This document shows, piece by piece, positions 1 through 12,889 of a stretch of 64,000 nucleotides of DNA. Source of the DNA: Hormoscilla sp. GUM202. Its GTDB lineage: Bacteria > Cyanobacteriota > Cyanobacteriia > Cyanobacteriales > Desertifilaceae. The translations under genes and the position numbers were made by a program. The notes below the pieces were generated by a model that worked only from the letters and a program-made list of their open reading frames with translations, was not told where the DNA came from and did no database searches. Position 1 is the stretch's first letter; each line of letters begins with the position of its first letter. The stretch covers positions 1-64,000 of the forward strand of contig RFFC02000014.1 in assembly GCA_005518205.2 (NCBI GenBank). Reading direction: 5' to 3'.

Positions 1-2
1 AG

Positions 3-1316
3 GGTGATTTAACGAACTTATACATCGGGGACTTTGATGGGGACGGTCAAAGCGATGTGCTCCGTCAAGAAAGGGGCGTTTGGGACGACGATGACCAGAT
101 GACTGCTCAGATCCTCTTGTCCCAAGGCGACGGCAACTTTAACCCCATCACCCTGCCGGAGGATTTCGCTCTCAAAGGCGACTTCACCAAATTATACGTT
201 GGCGATTTTAATGGGGACGGTCGCAGCGACATATTCCGCCAAGAAAAGGGCGGTTGGGACGACGATGACAGTCTGACTGCCCACGTACTCTTGTCCCAGG
301 GTGACGGCAACTTTACCCGCATCCCCCTGCCCTCGAGTTTCGAGCTCAAGGGCGACTTCACCAACTTATACATCGGCGACTTTAATGGGGACGATCGCGA
401 CGATGTACTGCGCCAAAAAAAGGGCGGTTGGGACGACGATGACAGTCTGACTGCCCACGTACTCTTATCCCAGGGTGACGGCAACTTTACCCGCATCCCC
501 CTGCCCTCGAGTTTCGAACTCTCGGGCGACCTCACCAATTTATACGTCGAAGATTTGAATGGTGATGGCTTGGATGAGATTCTGGTTCAGAAAAAACATC
601 CCCGAGGGGAGCGGTCCCGCACTTTGAGGATATTGGGCTCGAATGATGGAGAAAATTTCACCGAATATCTACTTCCCTCAGCGCTTCAGTTTAACGGTGA
701 CGGCAGGAAACTGTATATTGCCGATTATGATGGCAATGGCTTTAACAACGATCTCCTGGTTCAGAGTTTTGCAAACGAAGCGCGGCTATACAGCATTGAC
801 TTTCAATCAATTCTCGATGCCAGCGTTGACCAATCGATTCTCAATGCCGGTGATTATGCAGCCCTGAAGGCTCTCCATGCCAGTACTTCTGGGAAGCGCT
901 GGAAAAACAAGACAGGCTGGGATTTCGACAGCGAAACTCCCCCCTCTGTTGATGCTGTAAATGGCTGGTTTGGGGTGACGGTAGTGGGCAACCGGGTGAC
1001 GGCGATCGACCTGCCCTCCAACTCTTTGAGCGGTACGCTCCCCTCGGAATTAGGCGATCTCGGCAAATTGCAACAGCTCGACCTGTCGGAGAACTCCCTG
1101 AGCAATGCCAAGTACACACCGAAAATGGTATCGGCAAATTTGGGCAGCAACCTTGTCGGCTTTCAGGGAAATGTTCCAGAGGAATGCTCTCGACCGAACC
1201 ATTGCGGGCTCTACTGTGACATCATCCGTTGCGATCGCACAACAATCCTATTCTATTGGTTACTCACCGTCAGTGGTAGCGCGATCGGTGCAGCAGGAAA
1301 AATCGGCGCTAGCTAG
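3..1316 (+). CDS. FG-GAP/VCBS-repeat plus leucine-rich-repeat protein, 5' end outside window
   Basis: The frame is open to the first base of the window, so the N-terminus is missing. The visible part begins with four to five near-identical repeats of about 59 residues. Each has a calcium-binding FG-GAP/VCBS motif (GDFNGDGRSD type), then an Asp-rich GGWDDDD segment and a LLSQGDGNF segment. The DNA of the repeats is also nearly identical, which suggests recent tandem duplication. The second half (about residues 275-370) resembles the N-cap and first repeats of plant-type LRR proteins (ALHASTSG...W, then LSGTLPSELGDLGKLQQLDLS). After about position 1150 the LRR pattern stops and the last 50 residues look out of frame, so the C-terminus may be frameshifted or truncated. 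Such proteins are usually secreted adhesins or surface proteins. The exact role is unknown. Confidence 0.7.
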   Translation, partial: GDLTNLYIGDFDGDGQSDVLRQERGVWDDDDQMTAQILLSQGDGNFNPITLPEDFALKGDFTKLYVGDFNGDGRSDIFRQEKGGWDDDDSLTAHVLLSQGDGNFTRIPLPSSFELKGDFTNLYIGDFNGDDRDDVLRQKKGGWDDDDSLTAHVLLSQGDGNFTRIPLPSSFELSGDLTNLYVEDLNGDGLDEILVQKKHPRGERSRTLRILGSNDGENFTEYLLPSALQFNGDGRKLYIADYDGNGFNNDLLVQSFANEARLYSIDFQSILDASVDQSILNAGDYAALKALHASTSGKRWKNKTGWDFDSETPPSVDAVNGWFGVTVVGNRVTAIDLPSNSLSGTLPSELGDLGKLQQLDLSENSLSNAKYTPKMVSANLGSNLVGFQGNVPEECSRPNHCGLYCDIIRCDRTTILFYWLLTVSGSAIGAAGKIGAS

Positions 1317-1932
1317 GGGAGATCCGGGATTTGAAAGTATTTTAGGGGTGGGCGCAACAGAGTGCGCAACAGAGTCTATAGACAGGTGGTGTAAGGTGGT
1401 AAGGCCCGATCGCGCCTTGGACAGACGGGCTCACGGGGACTTATCCCAATGGCTGCGCGAGCCTTTTGGACTGCATTTTTCAAGAGAGCGATCGCATACG
1501 GAAATAGCCCGAGAGCAGAGGAGAGCCTACGACTTAGTTGGTAAGCGGATATCTTGGGCGCGGAAAATACTCGGGGCTAAGTTAAGCGGCTATTTTAGAG
1601 GTGACGTCGGACAAAGCCAGTCCAAAAGAGTCGGTATGCTTTTTGTCCCCAACTCCACCCGCCCAAGAGGAAAAGCCCTTTCGATCGCAGAACTGTTCAG
1701 TCCTATGAGTGAGTCACCGCTGGTGGATGCCAGATTCGGTGCAGCAGGAAAAGTTTGCTCCCGTAGCGGCATGGATGAGGAAGTTAGGGGGACTTTCTGA
1801 AAAACAAGAAAAAAAGCGAAAAAATCTGTCAGAAAAAATCTCAGTAATTCGTCTAATAGATAGAACCCCCCCACCAAGGAGGATTGAGTTGAAAGTAAAT
1901 TTGGTTCAAGTTTAACCAGGAGTATAATTACC
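1317..1932 (+). other. Gene-poor stretch with degenerate coding remnants
   Basis: No convincing gene is seen. Codons continue open in a second frame to about 1800, but the translation has no recognisable domain. A short direct repeat (TCGGTGCAGCAGGAAAA) occurs near 1283 and again near 1738, suggesting a partial duplication or decayed copy of the end of the preceding gene. AGGAG a few bases upstream of 1933 looks like the ribosome binding site of the next gene. Confidence 0.4.
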
Positions 1933-2652
1933 ATGGCAAAAGTAGCAGCACCTAAAAAAGTTACGAAGAGTTACGATAAGGACAAAAAAACTTTGAAGGT
2001 TGATTGGATATTACCTGACGATACAACCGATATCACAGGGTACAAGATTAAAGTCGTAAATATTTACGATCAATCTGTTACCTTTTTAGAGCATGATGAC
2101 GCAAATCATAGTGATACAACGTACACATTTACAAGTACGGAAATTGCGGAAGCGGGTAAACAAGATTCCAAGTGGAAGGAAAAATATCAAGTTTGGGTCC
2201 AATCAACGGCTAGTAATAGCGATGACAATAGTGACTTTACAAAATCATATTACTGGACAGTTCGCCCTAGTATAACGATTATCATTGGCAGCGGCGATAG
2301 CGAGCAGAAGCTCAAACTCACAATGACAAGTGAAAAGGGTGAAGATAAAACCTTCGAGCTTCCTGTTTCAGAGAAGAATCCTTTAGTCATTAGCAAAACT
2401 GACTTTGAGGCATACTTGCAAACAATTGGGGGTGCATTAAGTATTCCATATCTTAAAAATTACACCCCTCCTGTGAATCTAGAAATCTATAGGTTCGTTA
2501 TTTCGACGAATGGTTTATTTGACTTTGGGCTGAGGTTCAAGAGTTCTGGAGCAAGTAAAAAATGGAATATATTTCCAGGACTAAGCATTGATAATGTCGG
2601 GGTTGAAGTGTTGCACACCAATGCACCCAAAGGCTCATTACCAGTAGCATAA
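1933..2652 (+). CDS. Fibronectin type III-like domain protein of unknown function
   Basis: This 239-residue protein has a good ribosome binding site (CCAGGAG) before ATG. Residues 5-110 read like a fibronectin type III fold: an early VDWILPDD strand, then YKIKVVN, a YTFTSTEI strand and a closing YQVWVQSTASN strand. Residues 115-239 form a second all-beta-looking domain ending in WNIFPGLSIDNVGVEVLH. No signal peptide or membrane segment is seen. The terminal FPGLs...VLHT motif recurs in the broken gene at 3068-3568, so the two are paralogues. It is the first gene of a plus-strand accessory cluster reaching to 8715. Function is not known; a structural or surface role is an inference from the FN3-like fold. 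Confidence 0.6.
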   Translation: MAKVAAPKKVTKSYDKDKKTLKVDWILPDDTTDITGYKIKVVNIYDQSVTFLEHDDANHSDTTYTFTSTEIAEAGKQDSKWKEKYQVWVQSTASNSDDNSDFTKSYYWTVRPSITIIIGSGDSEQKLKLTMTSEKGEDKTFELPVSEKNPLVISKTDFEAYLQTIGGALSIPYLKNYTPPVNLEIYRFVISTNGLFDFGLRFKSSGASKKWNIFPGLSIDNVGVEVLHTNAPKGSLPVA

Positions 2653-3067
2653 ACAAAAAAATTGCCAGAACCGGCTTCGCAAAAAAAATTGCCAGAACCG
2701 GCTTCGGAAGAATAATCAAGCTAAGATAGTTTTGTGAGGAATTAGGATTTAATAAGGTGTAAAAAGCGTCGTGTTTCTGCTGACAAGAGTCTATGGCTTC
2801 TTGGATAAGCATCTTATTTAGGGCTTGCGGAAAAAGGCTACAGGGCGAATCTAGACGCCACACAGCTGACTACACCGTCGGTCTAGCTGGAGGCTTCTAT
2901 TTTGGCCCCTCTGAGCAGCAAAACCTTGCACTTTGCTGGCTTTTAAAACGCCAAAACCATTATTCAGTCTGAGTTACAGCTTTATTCAGCAAGCAATATT
3001 TAATCCTCGTTTTCCTCGTTTATAAAGAATTGGAAGGTAGATAGTGGTATGAGTGATAGGTAAGGGT
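2653..3067. repeat. Intergenic region with a 26-bp tandem direct repeat
   Basis: Two adjacent copies of AAAAAAATTGCCAGAACCGG followed by CTTCG lie at about 2655-2679 and 2681-2706, directly after the stop codon of the preceding gene. The rest, to about 3050, contains no gene I can support. It is AT-rich, and the start of the next reading frame is placed at ATG 3068. Confidence 0.5.
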
Positions 3068-3568
3068 ATGTCAAGCTCAAGTTCACCTTTTGTTATACCA
3101 GATTTTATAGACATTCGCATTGGCGATGCCCAAACAGGGATCGAAACCGTAAGGTTGGAATATCAGAGCAAGAGCAAATGTGACGGTCTGAAAACCTACG
3201 CTTTGGATCTGGAGCATAACGAAATACTTGTAAGCAGGGAGCAGATTTTGATATTTATAAGTAAAGAATTGGAGAGTGGCTGGGAAGTCCTCCCGTACCT
3301 GCCAATTGTAAATGCTAAAAAATCGCCAAATCAAATGAAAATAATTGGACTTCAAATTCAATTATCTGAGAATAATGGGAACCAAAATTTAAAATTAGAA
3401 AAACTAAAAAAACAAGACTATGAGTTAAAGTTGGAACTAGAATGAGTGTTTCCAAAAGATGATTCCGGGGAGGACGCTAGTTATGAGATATTCCCAGGAC
3501 TGACAGTAAATGAGTTGGAACTTAATGTCCTGCATACTAAAGGGACGGGACAGTGCGAAGTTCTTTGA
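3068..3568 (+). pseudogene. Paralogue of the upstream FN3-like protein's C-terminal domain, interrupted by in-frame TGA
   Basis: An open frame of about 126 codons ends at TGA 3443-3445. The same frame continues afterwards for 40 codons to a second stop at 3566-3568. The part beyond the TGA contains YEIFPGLTVNELELNVLHT, matching the WNIFPGLSIDNVGVEVLHT end of the protein at 1933-2652. Because the homology resumes in frame, a point mutation to TGA is the simplest reading; readthrough is possible but unsupported. The N-terminal part matches only the second domain of the paralogue, so the FN3-like domain is absent. Function unknown. Confidence 0.55.
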
Positions 3569-3701
3569 AGAACTACTTGTCACTCTTAGGGTTTGGGACA
3601 GCTCGACCCTCTGGGGGCAATGAGCGGGGGACTCGGGCTGTAAGCCCCTCACCGTATGGGTTCCATAAAATAACGATTGAAGTATAGGATTAGATAGTCG
3701 A

Positions 3702-6545
3702 ATGTCAGGAAAAACTGCACTGTCAAAAGCAAAAAATGGATGGGAGGTCTACGTCACTGGAGACCTGGAAGTTTTAAATGTTCCCATCCGCATGCGTGCC
3801 GCTAAACCTCCAAGTGGCCAACCGATAACTGTCACGGGTAGATTGACTCATACATTTAAATTTAATCAGTTAATTGGCGATATTTCACGGAAGTTCGGAT
3901 CTCCGATCGTCCTCGATCAATCTGATTTACCAGAGATTACGTTTGAGAATATCAGTGCAACATTCGTTGTGGGACAGCGATATTGTTTTGAGTGCGATTC
4001 CCAGATTAATTGGCCCAAACCATTCGGGATCGATGGGGGGCTTGACATAAATAATCTGCACCTTAAGTTTGAAAAGACAGTTACCCATACAGGAACTGGA
4101 AATCAACAAAGTAAGTCCGATAGTTTACTGCAACTCTCCGGACAAGTAAAGTTTAAGGAGAGTGGACTGCCTTCTCACCTGATGGCCACTGCTACTTTTG
4201 TTGGGGGGAAACCTGCACTGATTTTGGTAGACGCGATCGGCATCCTGGATGTCGGGAAACTAATTTCCAATTTCTTACCTTCAGGGGTGAGTTGGCCCAG
4301 GGATTTTATAGATATTACTTTTAAAAACAGCCGCATATATTATTACAACCAAATAAAAGCAGATCCACAGAAGAGTCTCGGGCAGCTGACATTACCAGGA
4401 AGTGCAACTCCAGTATCGTTGAAAGAGGGTCTTAATATTGCCTCAATTCTTAAGTTTTATGTTGCCGACCTAGAAAGACCGGAGATTGCAGTAAACGTCG
4501 AGATCGTCAAGGACGGAACCCAGAAAGGAATCTCGATTGCGGGCAAGTTACTTCAGCCTTTAACTATCATTGAAGATATATTAACGCTCACAGGAGAAAA
4601 CAATTCACAAGAAGGGCCTGCCATTAGCGTTATTTCCTATGGAAAGAACAAAGAGTTTAAGTTTTCCTGCGGATTTCGGATTTTTAATATAGATTTTCTC
4701 AGCGGATATCTGCAAATTTGCAGGGAAGAAACAACTAAGCAGAGGCAGTTAACTGCGGATTTGAATTATAAGAAACCGCTGGGGCCTTTCAATAATCTAG
4801 AACTTAAGTTGAGCTGGACAGAGAAAAGCAAATTAAAAATAGAAAATTTCCCGCCACTTGATGACAAAGATGGGCTAAAGGATTTAATTGATGCCGCAGA
4901 ATTTATAGAAAAGTTAAGGTCGATCGGTAAGAGCGAAGGATGTGGAGAGCTAGTAGATCTTGCTTTTAAGGAAGTTTTTAATACAAAGTTTGCAGTCGTA
5001 CCCCATATTACGACTAAGCCGCCTACTGATATTACGCTAAATAATAAAAACGCTAAACTATTTATAATTATAGAAGGTAGTTATAAAATAACTGCTGGGG
5101 GGAAAGATTTGGCAACTATTCCTTTGCCGAAATTGGCAGTAGAGTTTGCTGTTCCCGCTGGGTTTACATTTGATAAGATTGTTGAATATATCATAAACAC
5201 CATTAAAGATAATGTTGAAGTAATTTTAAGGCAATTGTGGAATGAAAGAGATGCTCTAATTAAAGTGTTAGCTGCACTTGTAGCGAAAGCAGTATTAAAG
5301 AAAGTGGTCGCAAAATTGTTATGTGACAAGCTCAAAAAAGAACTGCAGGACAATATTGATGATGGAGATGGAAATGGAGATGGAAATGGAGATGGAAATG
5401 GAGATGGCGGCGGTAGTAGCGGCGGCGGTGGCGGCGGCGGCGGCGGCGGCGGTGGCGGCGGCGGTGGTGGCGGCGGCGGCGGTGGTAGTCACCATCACCA
5501 TAGCAGCAGTCACCATCAAATTTCTCGGTTTCCAACAATAAATTACTTACCATTTACCGGTGGCACAAAAGTAGAGTGGCAGGCTGTATCTGATGCCGAT
5601 AAATACGAAATATTGTTAAATAAAGTCTTAGATCCCACCACAGAAAAGAAAATTAAACAGATCGCGAGTTCAAAAACATCTTACGATACTGCTAAACTAA
5701 AATTGGTACCGGGTTTATATAGATGTAAAGTTAAAGTTCTGGCCAAAGGTTACAAACCTGCTAGCGACTGGAAGAGTCAAGAATTCCGAAAGCTTGCATC
5801 TCCGATTATTGATGTAGTCTATCAATCGCAGGAGCTTAGGGTGAGCTGGAGCCACGCTGCTGATGGTACGCTAGGATCGCAGCTATCCTATGAAGTGCAG
5901 TTGACAAAACCCAGCGGTCAATCTCAAACAATTCCTAAAATTTCATCCCCATATGCTATTCCCTTGGGAGGAAATCCATCTCCAGGAATATATAAAGTTC
6001 AAGTGCGAGCAGTTCCTTCCGCGAGTTCTCAACCTCCGGATCCCAAGTCTATATGGATTTACCCCAGCGACTGGAGCAACATCTATGCAGTTTGTGTCCT
6101 CCAAAAAGAAGTACAAGAGCTAACTGATAGGGCAGTAGAATTTGGGGGAAACCTATTACTCAGAGAAGAACAAACTCTAAATGATGCTAAAATTGGTGAA
6201 ATAGCCTTAGGATTAAAAGAGCAGCAAGAGCTGAATGATGCTAAAATTGGTGAATTCGTCTTAGGATTAAAAGAGCGGCAAGAGCTGAATGATGCTAAAA
6301 TTGGTGAATTCGTCTTAGGATTAAAAGAGCAGCAGGAGCTGGACGAGGGAAGAGTAACGTTTGTGGTTGAACTGCCTGCAATGGTTGAATATCAAACACT
6401 TCCCGATCCGAAGTTAGAGCTCAATCCACAACAGCAAGAACAGATCGTCCCGCTCGCTCCAATAAAACAAGATATGTCAGATGAAATAATCCTTTCTGGC
6501 GTTTTTGATTACACAGATTTCGATTCAGGTAACACATTTTCCTAA
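3702..6545 (+). CDS. Large protein with poly-Gly/His linker, C-terminal FN3-like domains and 18-residue repeats
   Basis: This is a 947-residue protein of unknown family. Residues 1-540 are beta-rich with no domain I recognise. Residues about 545-610 form a low-complexity linker: (GDGN)n from a 12-base tandem repeat, an unbroken run of more than 20 glycines, then SHHHHSSSHH. After it come two FN3-like stretches (about 615-705 and 705-800) with typical W...Y...V spacing and PSDWS ends. Near residues 830-890 a segment of the form LNDAKIGEFVLGLKEQQE is repeated three to four times. No signal peptide is seen. It sits between the FN3-like gene pair and a tail-fibre-like gene, all plus strand with short spacers. 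An extended modular fibre or secreted-scaffold role is an inference. The tandem DNA repeats make length variation likely. Confidence 0.6.
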   Translation: MSGKTALSKAKNGWEVYVTGDLEVLNVPIRMRAAKPPSGQPITVTGRLTHTFKFNQLIGDISRKFGSPIVLDQSDLPEITFENISATFVVGQRYCFECDSQINWPKPFGIDGGLDINNLHLKFEKTVTHTGTGNQQSKSDSLLQLSGQVKFKESGLPSHLMATATFVGGKPALILVDAIGILDVGKLISNFLPSGVSWPRDFIDITFKNSRIYYYNQIKADPQKSLGQLTLPGSATPVSLKEGLNIASILKFYVADLERPEIAVNVEIVKDGTQKGISIAGKLLQPLTIIEDILTLTGENNSQEGPAISVISYGKNKEFKFSCGFRIFNIDFLSGYLQICREETTKQRQLTADLNYKKPLGPFNNLELKLSWTEKSKLKIENFPPLDDKDGLKDLIDAAEFIEKLRSIGKSEGCGELVDLAFKEVFNTKFAVVPHITTKPPTDITLNNKNAKLFIIIEGSYKITAGGKDLATIPLPKLAVEFAVPAGFTFDKIVEYIINTIKDNVEVILRQLWNERDALIKVLAALVAKAVLKKVVAKLLCDKLKKELQDNIDDGDGNGDGNGDGNGDGGGSSGGGGGGGGGGGGGGGGGGGGGGSHHHHSSSHHQISRFPTINYLPFTGGTKVEWQAVSDADKYEILLNKVLDPTTEKKIKQIASSKTSYDTAKLKLVPGLYRCKVKVLAKGYKPASDWKSQEFRKLASPIIDVVYQSQELRVSWSHAADGTLGSQLSYEVQLTKPSGQSQTIPKISSPYAIPLGGNPSPGIYKVQVRAVPSASSQPPDPKSIWIYPSDWSNIYAVCVLQKEVQELTDRAVEFGGNLLLREEQTLNDAKIGEIALGLKEQQELNDAKIGEFVLGLKERQELNDAKIGEFVLGLKEQQELDEGRVTFVVELPAMVEYQTLPDPKLELNPQQQEQIVPLAPIKQDMSDEIILSGVFDYTDFDSGNTFS

Positions 6546-6561
6546 TAAGGAGGTATAAACA

Positions 6562-7110
6562 ATGCATTTGTCTGATTCCCTGGAACTCAAAGGTTCTCTA
6601 ACCATTAAAAAAATCGATAGAGCAGACAAAGTCATCTCAGTAGTAACTGCCCATAACGATGTGATGCTACCAGGTCGCAAGTTAGTAGCCGAGTTGTTTT
6701 CTGGGTTTGGTGGTAGCACCCCCATTAAATATGCAATGGTAGGGACTGGCAACGGTTCTAGCACTTCTGGGACCTTGTTAACACCAGTCTTTTGTGTCGG
6801 GATTAATACAGTTAAGGCAGAAGATTTTCAGGAAATTACTGAAAATAGTAACAAACGTTATCAATTAACCCTAACAGCGACACTGAAGGAAACCCAGCCC
6901 GATACAACTCATCATAGTGGTAATCCTTATGCTCTAACAGAAGCTGCGTTGTTTAATGCTGTTCCTAGCAGCTTAACTGCAAATCAGCTTCCCACAGCTT
7001 TGCAATCAAACAAGAGTCCAGATGCGATCATGTATAATCGAGTGACCTTTAATCCGATTCCGAAAGACAACAACTTTAAGCTATCGTTAGTGTGGGAAAT
7101 TATTTTCTGA
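6562..7110 (+). CDS. Phage tail-fibre-like small protein
   Basis: This 182-residue protein has a strong AGGAGG ribosome binding site seven bases before ATG, 16 bases after the preceding gene. The pattern (ELKGSLTI near the start, then GSTPIKYAMVGTGNG, a late MYNRVTFNPIPK and a closing LSLVWEIIF) resembles short tail-fibre or baseplate-associated proteins of phages and phage-derived particles, where YNRVTFPP-type and final LxWEI motifs are common. I assign this by pattern only. It lies 13 bases before the next gene, so the two are probably translated from one message. Confidence 0.5.
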   Translation: MHLSDSLELKGSLTIKKIDRADKVISVVTAHNDVMLPGRKLVAELFSGFGGSTPIKYAMVGTGNGSSTSGTLLTPVFCVGINTVKAEDFQEITENSNKRYQLTLTATLKETQPDTTHHSGNPYALTEAALFNAVPSSLTANQLPTALQSNKSPDAIMYNRVTFNPIPKDNNFKLSLVWEIIF

Positions 7111-7123
7111 GGAGCGAACAACC

Positions 7124-7564
7124 ATGACAGCAACTATGGAAGTCTTTAAATATGACAAGGTACAAGCAAATCCAGGCGATCGGATCCAATCCAAACACTG
7201 GAATGCTGCAATGTTGGAAATCGATCAGTTTGGACCGATCCTAGTAAGCTTATGCTTACCTCAGATAGTAGCGAAAGCTAACAGTTTGAAAAATTGGACG
7301 TCTCAAAACTTGACAGATGACACAAATAACGATCCAAAAGTTAAGGATCTTATCAATCAGCTAGCAAATTATTTTGATTATTTAAAGACTCCCAACAGAC
7401 TAAGTGTTGAGTTGATCGTTAAGGTGTTACTGGCTTTTAAATTTGACAAGAATCTAATTTCGCGATCGATGGCGGAATTCGGTCAGGATAATCACTGGTC
7501 ACAGGAGATATTAGATTTCAAAGACGACTTGATAACAAATCTAAACTCTGGCACTTCTCAATAA
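7124..7564 (+). CDS. Hypothetical protein in the accessory cluster
   Basis: This 146-residue protein is preceded by GGAG nine bases before ATG and starts 13 bases after the tail-fibre-like gene. The N-terminus (VQANPGDRIQSKHWNAAMLEI) resembles the start of some phage baseplate or tail proteins, in which 'GD.I.A.DWN' motifs are frequent. The remainder is mostly helical with no catalytic motif visible. No signal peptide or membrane segment. Function is not known; operon membership is the best clue. Confidence 0.5.
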   Translation: MTATMEVFKYDKVQANPGDRIQSKHWNAAMLEIDQFGPILVSLCLPQIVAKANSLKNWTSQNLTDDTNNDPKVKDLINQLANYFDYLKTPNRLSVELIVKVLLAFKFDKNLISRSMAEFGQDNHWSQEILDFKDDLITNLNSGTSQ

Positions 7565-7565
7565 G

Positions 7566-7625
7566 GTGAGGTACAGTTAAAGCCTTGATATCAGTGGGTT
7601 TCATCGCTGGATGCTGTACCTCATG
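7566..7625. repeat. Short inverted repeat sharing GTGAGGTACAG with the local IS630/MITE family
   Basis: GTGAGGTACAG at about 7566 is repeated inverted as CTGTACCTCAT near 7613. The same GAGGTACA core forms the inner part of the IS630 ends at 46428-47450 and of the MITE at 59064-59199. The outer TAGCATTT ends are lost here, so this looks like a decayed MITE. The 285-base gap around it (7565-7851) has no other feature I can support. Confidence 0.5.
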
Positions 7626-7851
7626 ACGATGAGAAACCCTGTAAATCGTTTGTGTAAATTTTCCGGAGGGGGCGAACGCGGCTGAAACCATTGTCTGGTA
7701 ATGATTTCATTAACCCCCCCAGTTGCACAACTCCTGCACTGCCTGCTATATATCTTTAAAAATTGAAATAGCATCACTAAATTTGGTGATTGTTGATTCA
7801 TTTTTTGTGGATAATGATGGAATGTACACATAATTTTTCAAGGAGAATGTG

Positions 7852-8715
7852 ATGTCAGCGACTATCGAATTTAAGCCCGATTCAAAATTTCTTTCAAAAA
7901 GTGATGTCGATTTTATAAATGCAATAAACAAATCTGGTTGCAAGCTACATGATTTGCAAATCCCCTTACAAAATTGCTGGGTGAAAGGCTTTGGGACAGG
8001 AAATTCAGTCAATGCTACCTTCTTAAAGTGCGTTCAGCACCAATACGAGCGTTTGGTTAAAGACAAAAAATGTGTCGAGCAGGGATCGCCGGAGGCTATA
8101 TCCTTCAAAAAGGGATTCATTTCAGCAGTTTATCAAGTTATGACACAGGGCAACGATCCGAGCAAGTGGCTCAATGTCGATCAGATGAATAACTTGCTCG
8201 ATCAGATGGTTGATTATGATGAAAAAGGTGACCCCCGTAAACCTTTCTTCTCTAAGGATGAAAAAGTCTCTAAGGAGTTAAAGACGAAGTGTCTCAAGAG
8301 ATCCTACGAAGAGATTAAGATGACGGTGGATACTGAGGGAATTTTGGCACAGAGTGGAACAAACGTTGGAGAATATATCACACTGACGGACAATCATCCT
8401 GAAACTTCTACTTACCAAAACAACAGTAAGGACGAACTGGATGTAGAGTTGTTAGAGCCGGATGAAACGATTCATTGGATAGGTGTCTCAGAGAATAAAC
8501 GAGATACTATCCAGCTAACGGAATTTCATCCTTGGGTTCCAGAGCTTTTAACAGACCTAATTACTAAGCCAATCATTGTAGGGAATGAATGCTTCTGCAA
8601 GGTTTTAGACAATCCCAAAGTGGGTGTCAGATATGCTTACAACTTTTACTTCAAAATCAATGGTGGGACTACAATATACTGGTTCGATCCATTTTTAGGG
8701 AATAAGGAGGATTGA
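7852..8715 (+). CDS. Hypothetical protein, last gene of the accessory cluster
   Basis: This 287-residue protein starts at ATG 7852, which has AGGAG eight bases upstream; an upstream GTG in frame is less likely. I do not recognise the family. The first half is helical and contains several cysteines (CKLHDLQIPLQNCW, FLKCVQHQYERL). The second half is beta-rich (DETIHWIGVSEN, RYAYNFYFKINGGT). No signal peptide or membrane helix is seen. It follows the tail-fibre-like genes on the same strand after a 285-base gap, so it may belong to the same unit or have its own promoter. Confidence 0.5.
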   Translation: MSATIEFKPDSKFLSKSDVDFINAINKSGCKLHDLQIPLQNCWVKGFGTGNSVNATFLKCVQHQYERLVKDKKCVEQGSPEAISFKKGFISAVYQVMTQGNDPSKWLNVDQMNNLLDQMVDYDEKGDPRKPFFSKDEKVSKELKTKCLKRSYEEIKMTVDTEGILAQSGTNVGEYITLTDNHPETSTYQNNSKDELDVELLEPDETIHWIGVSENKRDTIQLTEFHPWVPELLTDLITKPIIVGNECFCKVLDNPKVGVRYAYNFYFKINGGTTIYWFDPFLGNKED

Positions 8716-8980
8716 ATAACGTGTCAAAGTCGCCTGAAACGCCTTCGTTGAGAGGACTTTAGGGATTCTCATATGAACATCTTGTTTAATCCTCATTCCT
8801 AGCTAGGAGATCGGAAGGTTAGGTCAATTACTGATGAGATTTATAATCTCATCAAAACTAGCCCCTAGTTAACGATCGCCACAAGCGCGGGGGTAAACTA
8901 TCAAAAATACAGACTTTTCCTCCAGTGCAATAAAATGACTCGCCAGGTATAAAGCTCGCCCACTCTATTCATCAGTAACT

Positions 8981-9016
8981 AAGAAACCAGGTTTCGTAGG
9001 AGAAACCTGGTTTCTT
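8981..9016. terminator. Palindromic repeat with T-tail between the accessory cluster and eno
   Basis: AAGAAACCAGGTTT and AAACCTGGTTTCTT pair across a short loop and are followed by AATT. It lies 33 bases past the enolase stop, where convergent transcription meets, so it could terminate from both sides. It belongs to a dispersed family with members near 25877, 43926, 45753 and 50301. Confidence 0.6.
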
Positions 9017-9048
9017 AATTCAAAAGCTCACCCTGCTGGTAACAACTG

Positions 9049-12829
<3,781 letters not shown>

Positions 12830-12889
12830 TTAGAATACGTCCAGATCGAGAACTCTTGGCTGATATTCGGAAATTATTTGGGATTGACC

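Noticed and set aside
5319..5553. Ala-, Arg- or Ser-rich frames on both strands over the glycine tract
   Set aside because: These are shadows of the GGN repeat of the 947-residue protein; low-complexity DNA keeps several frames open.
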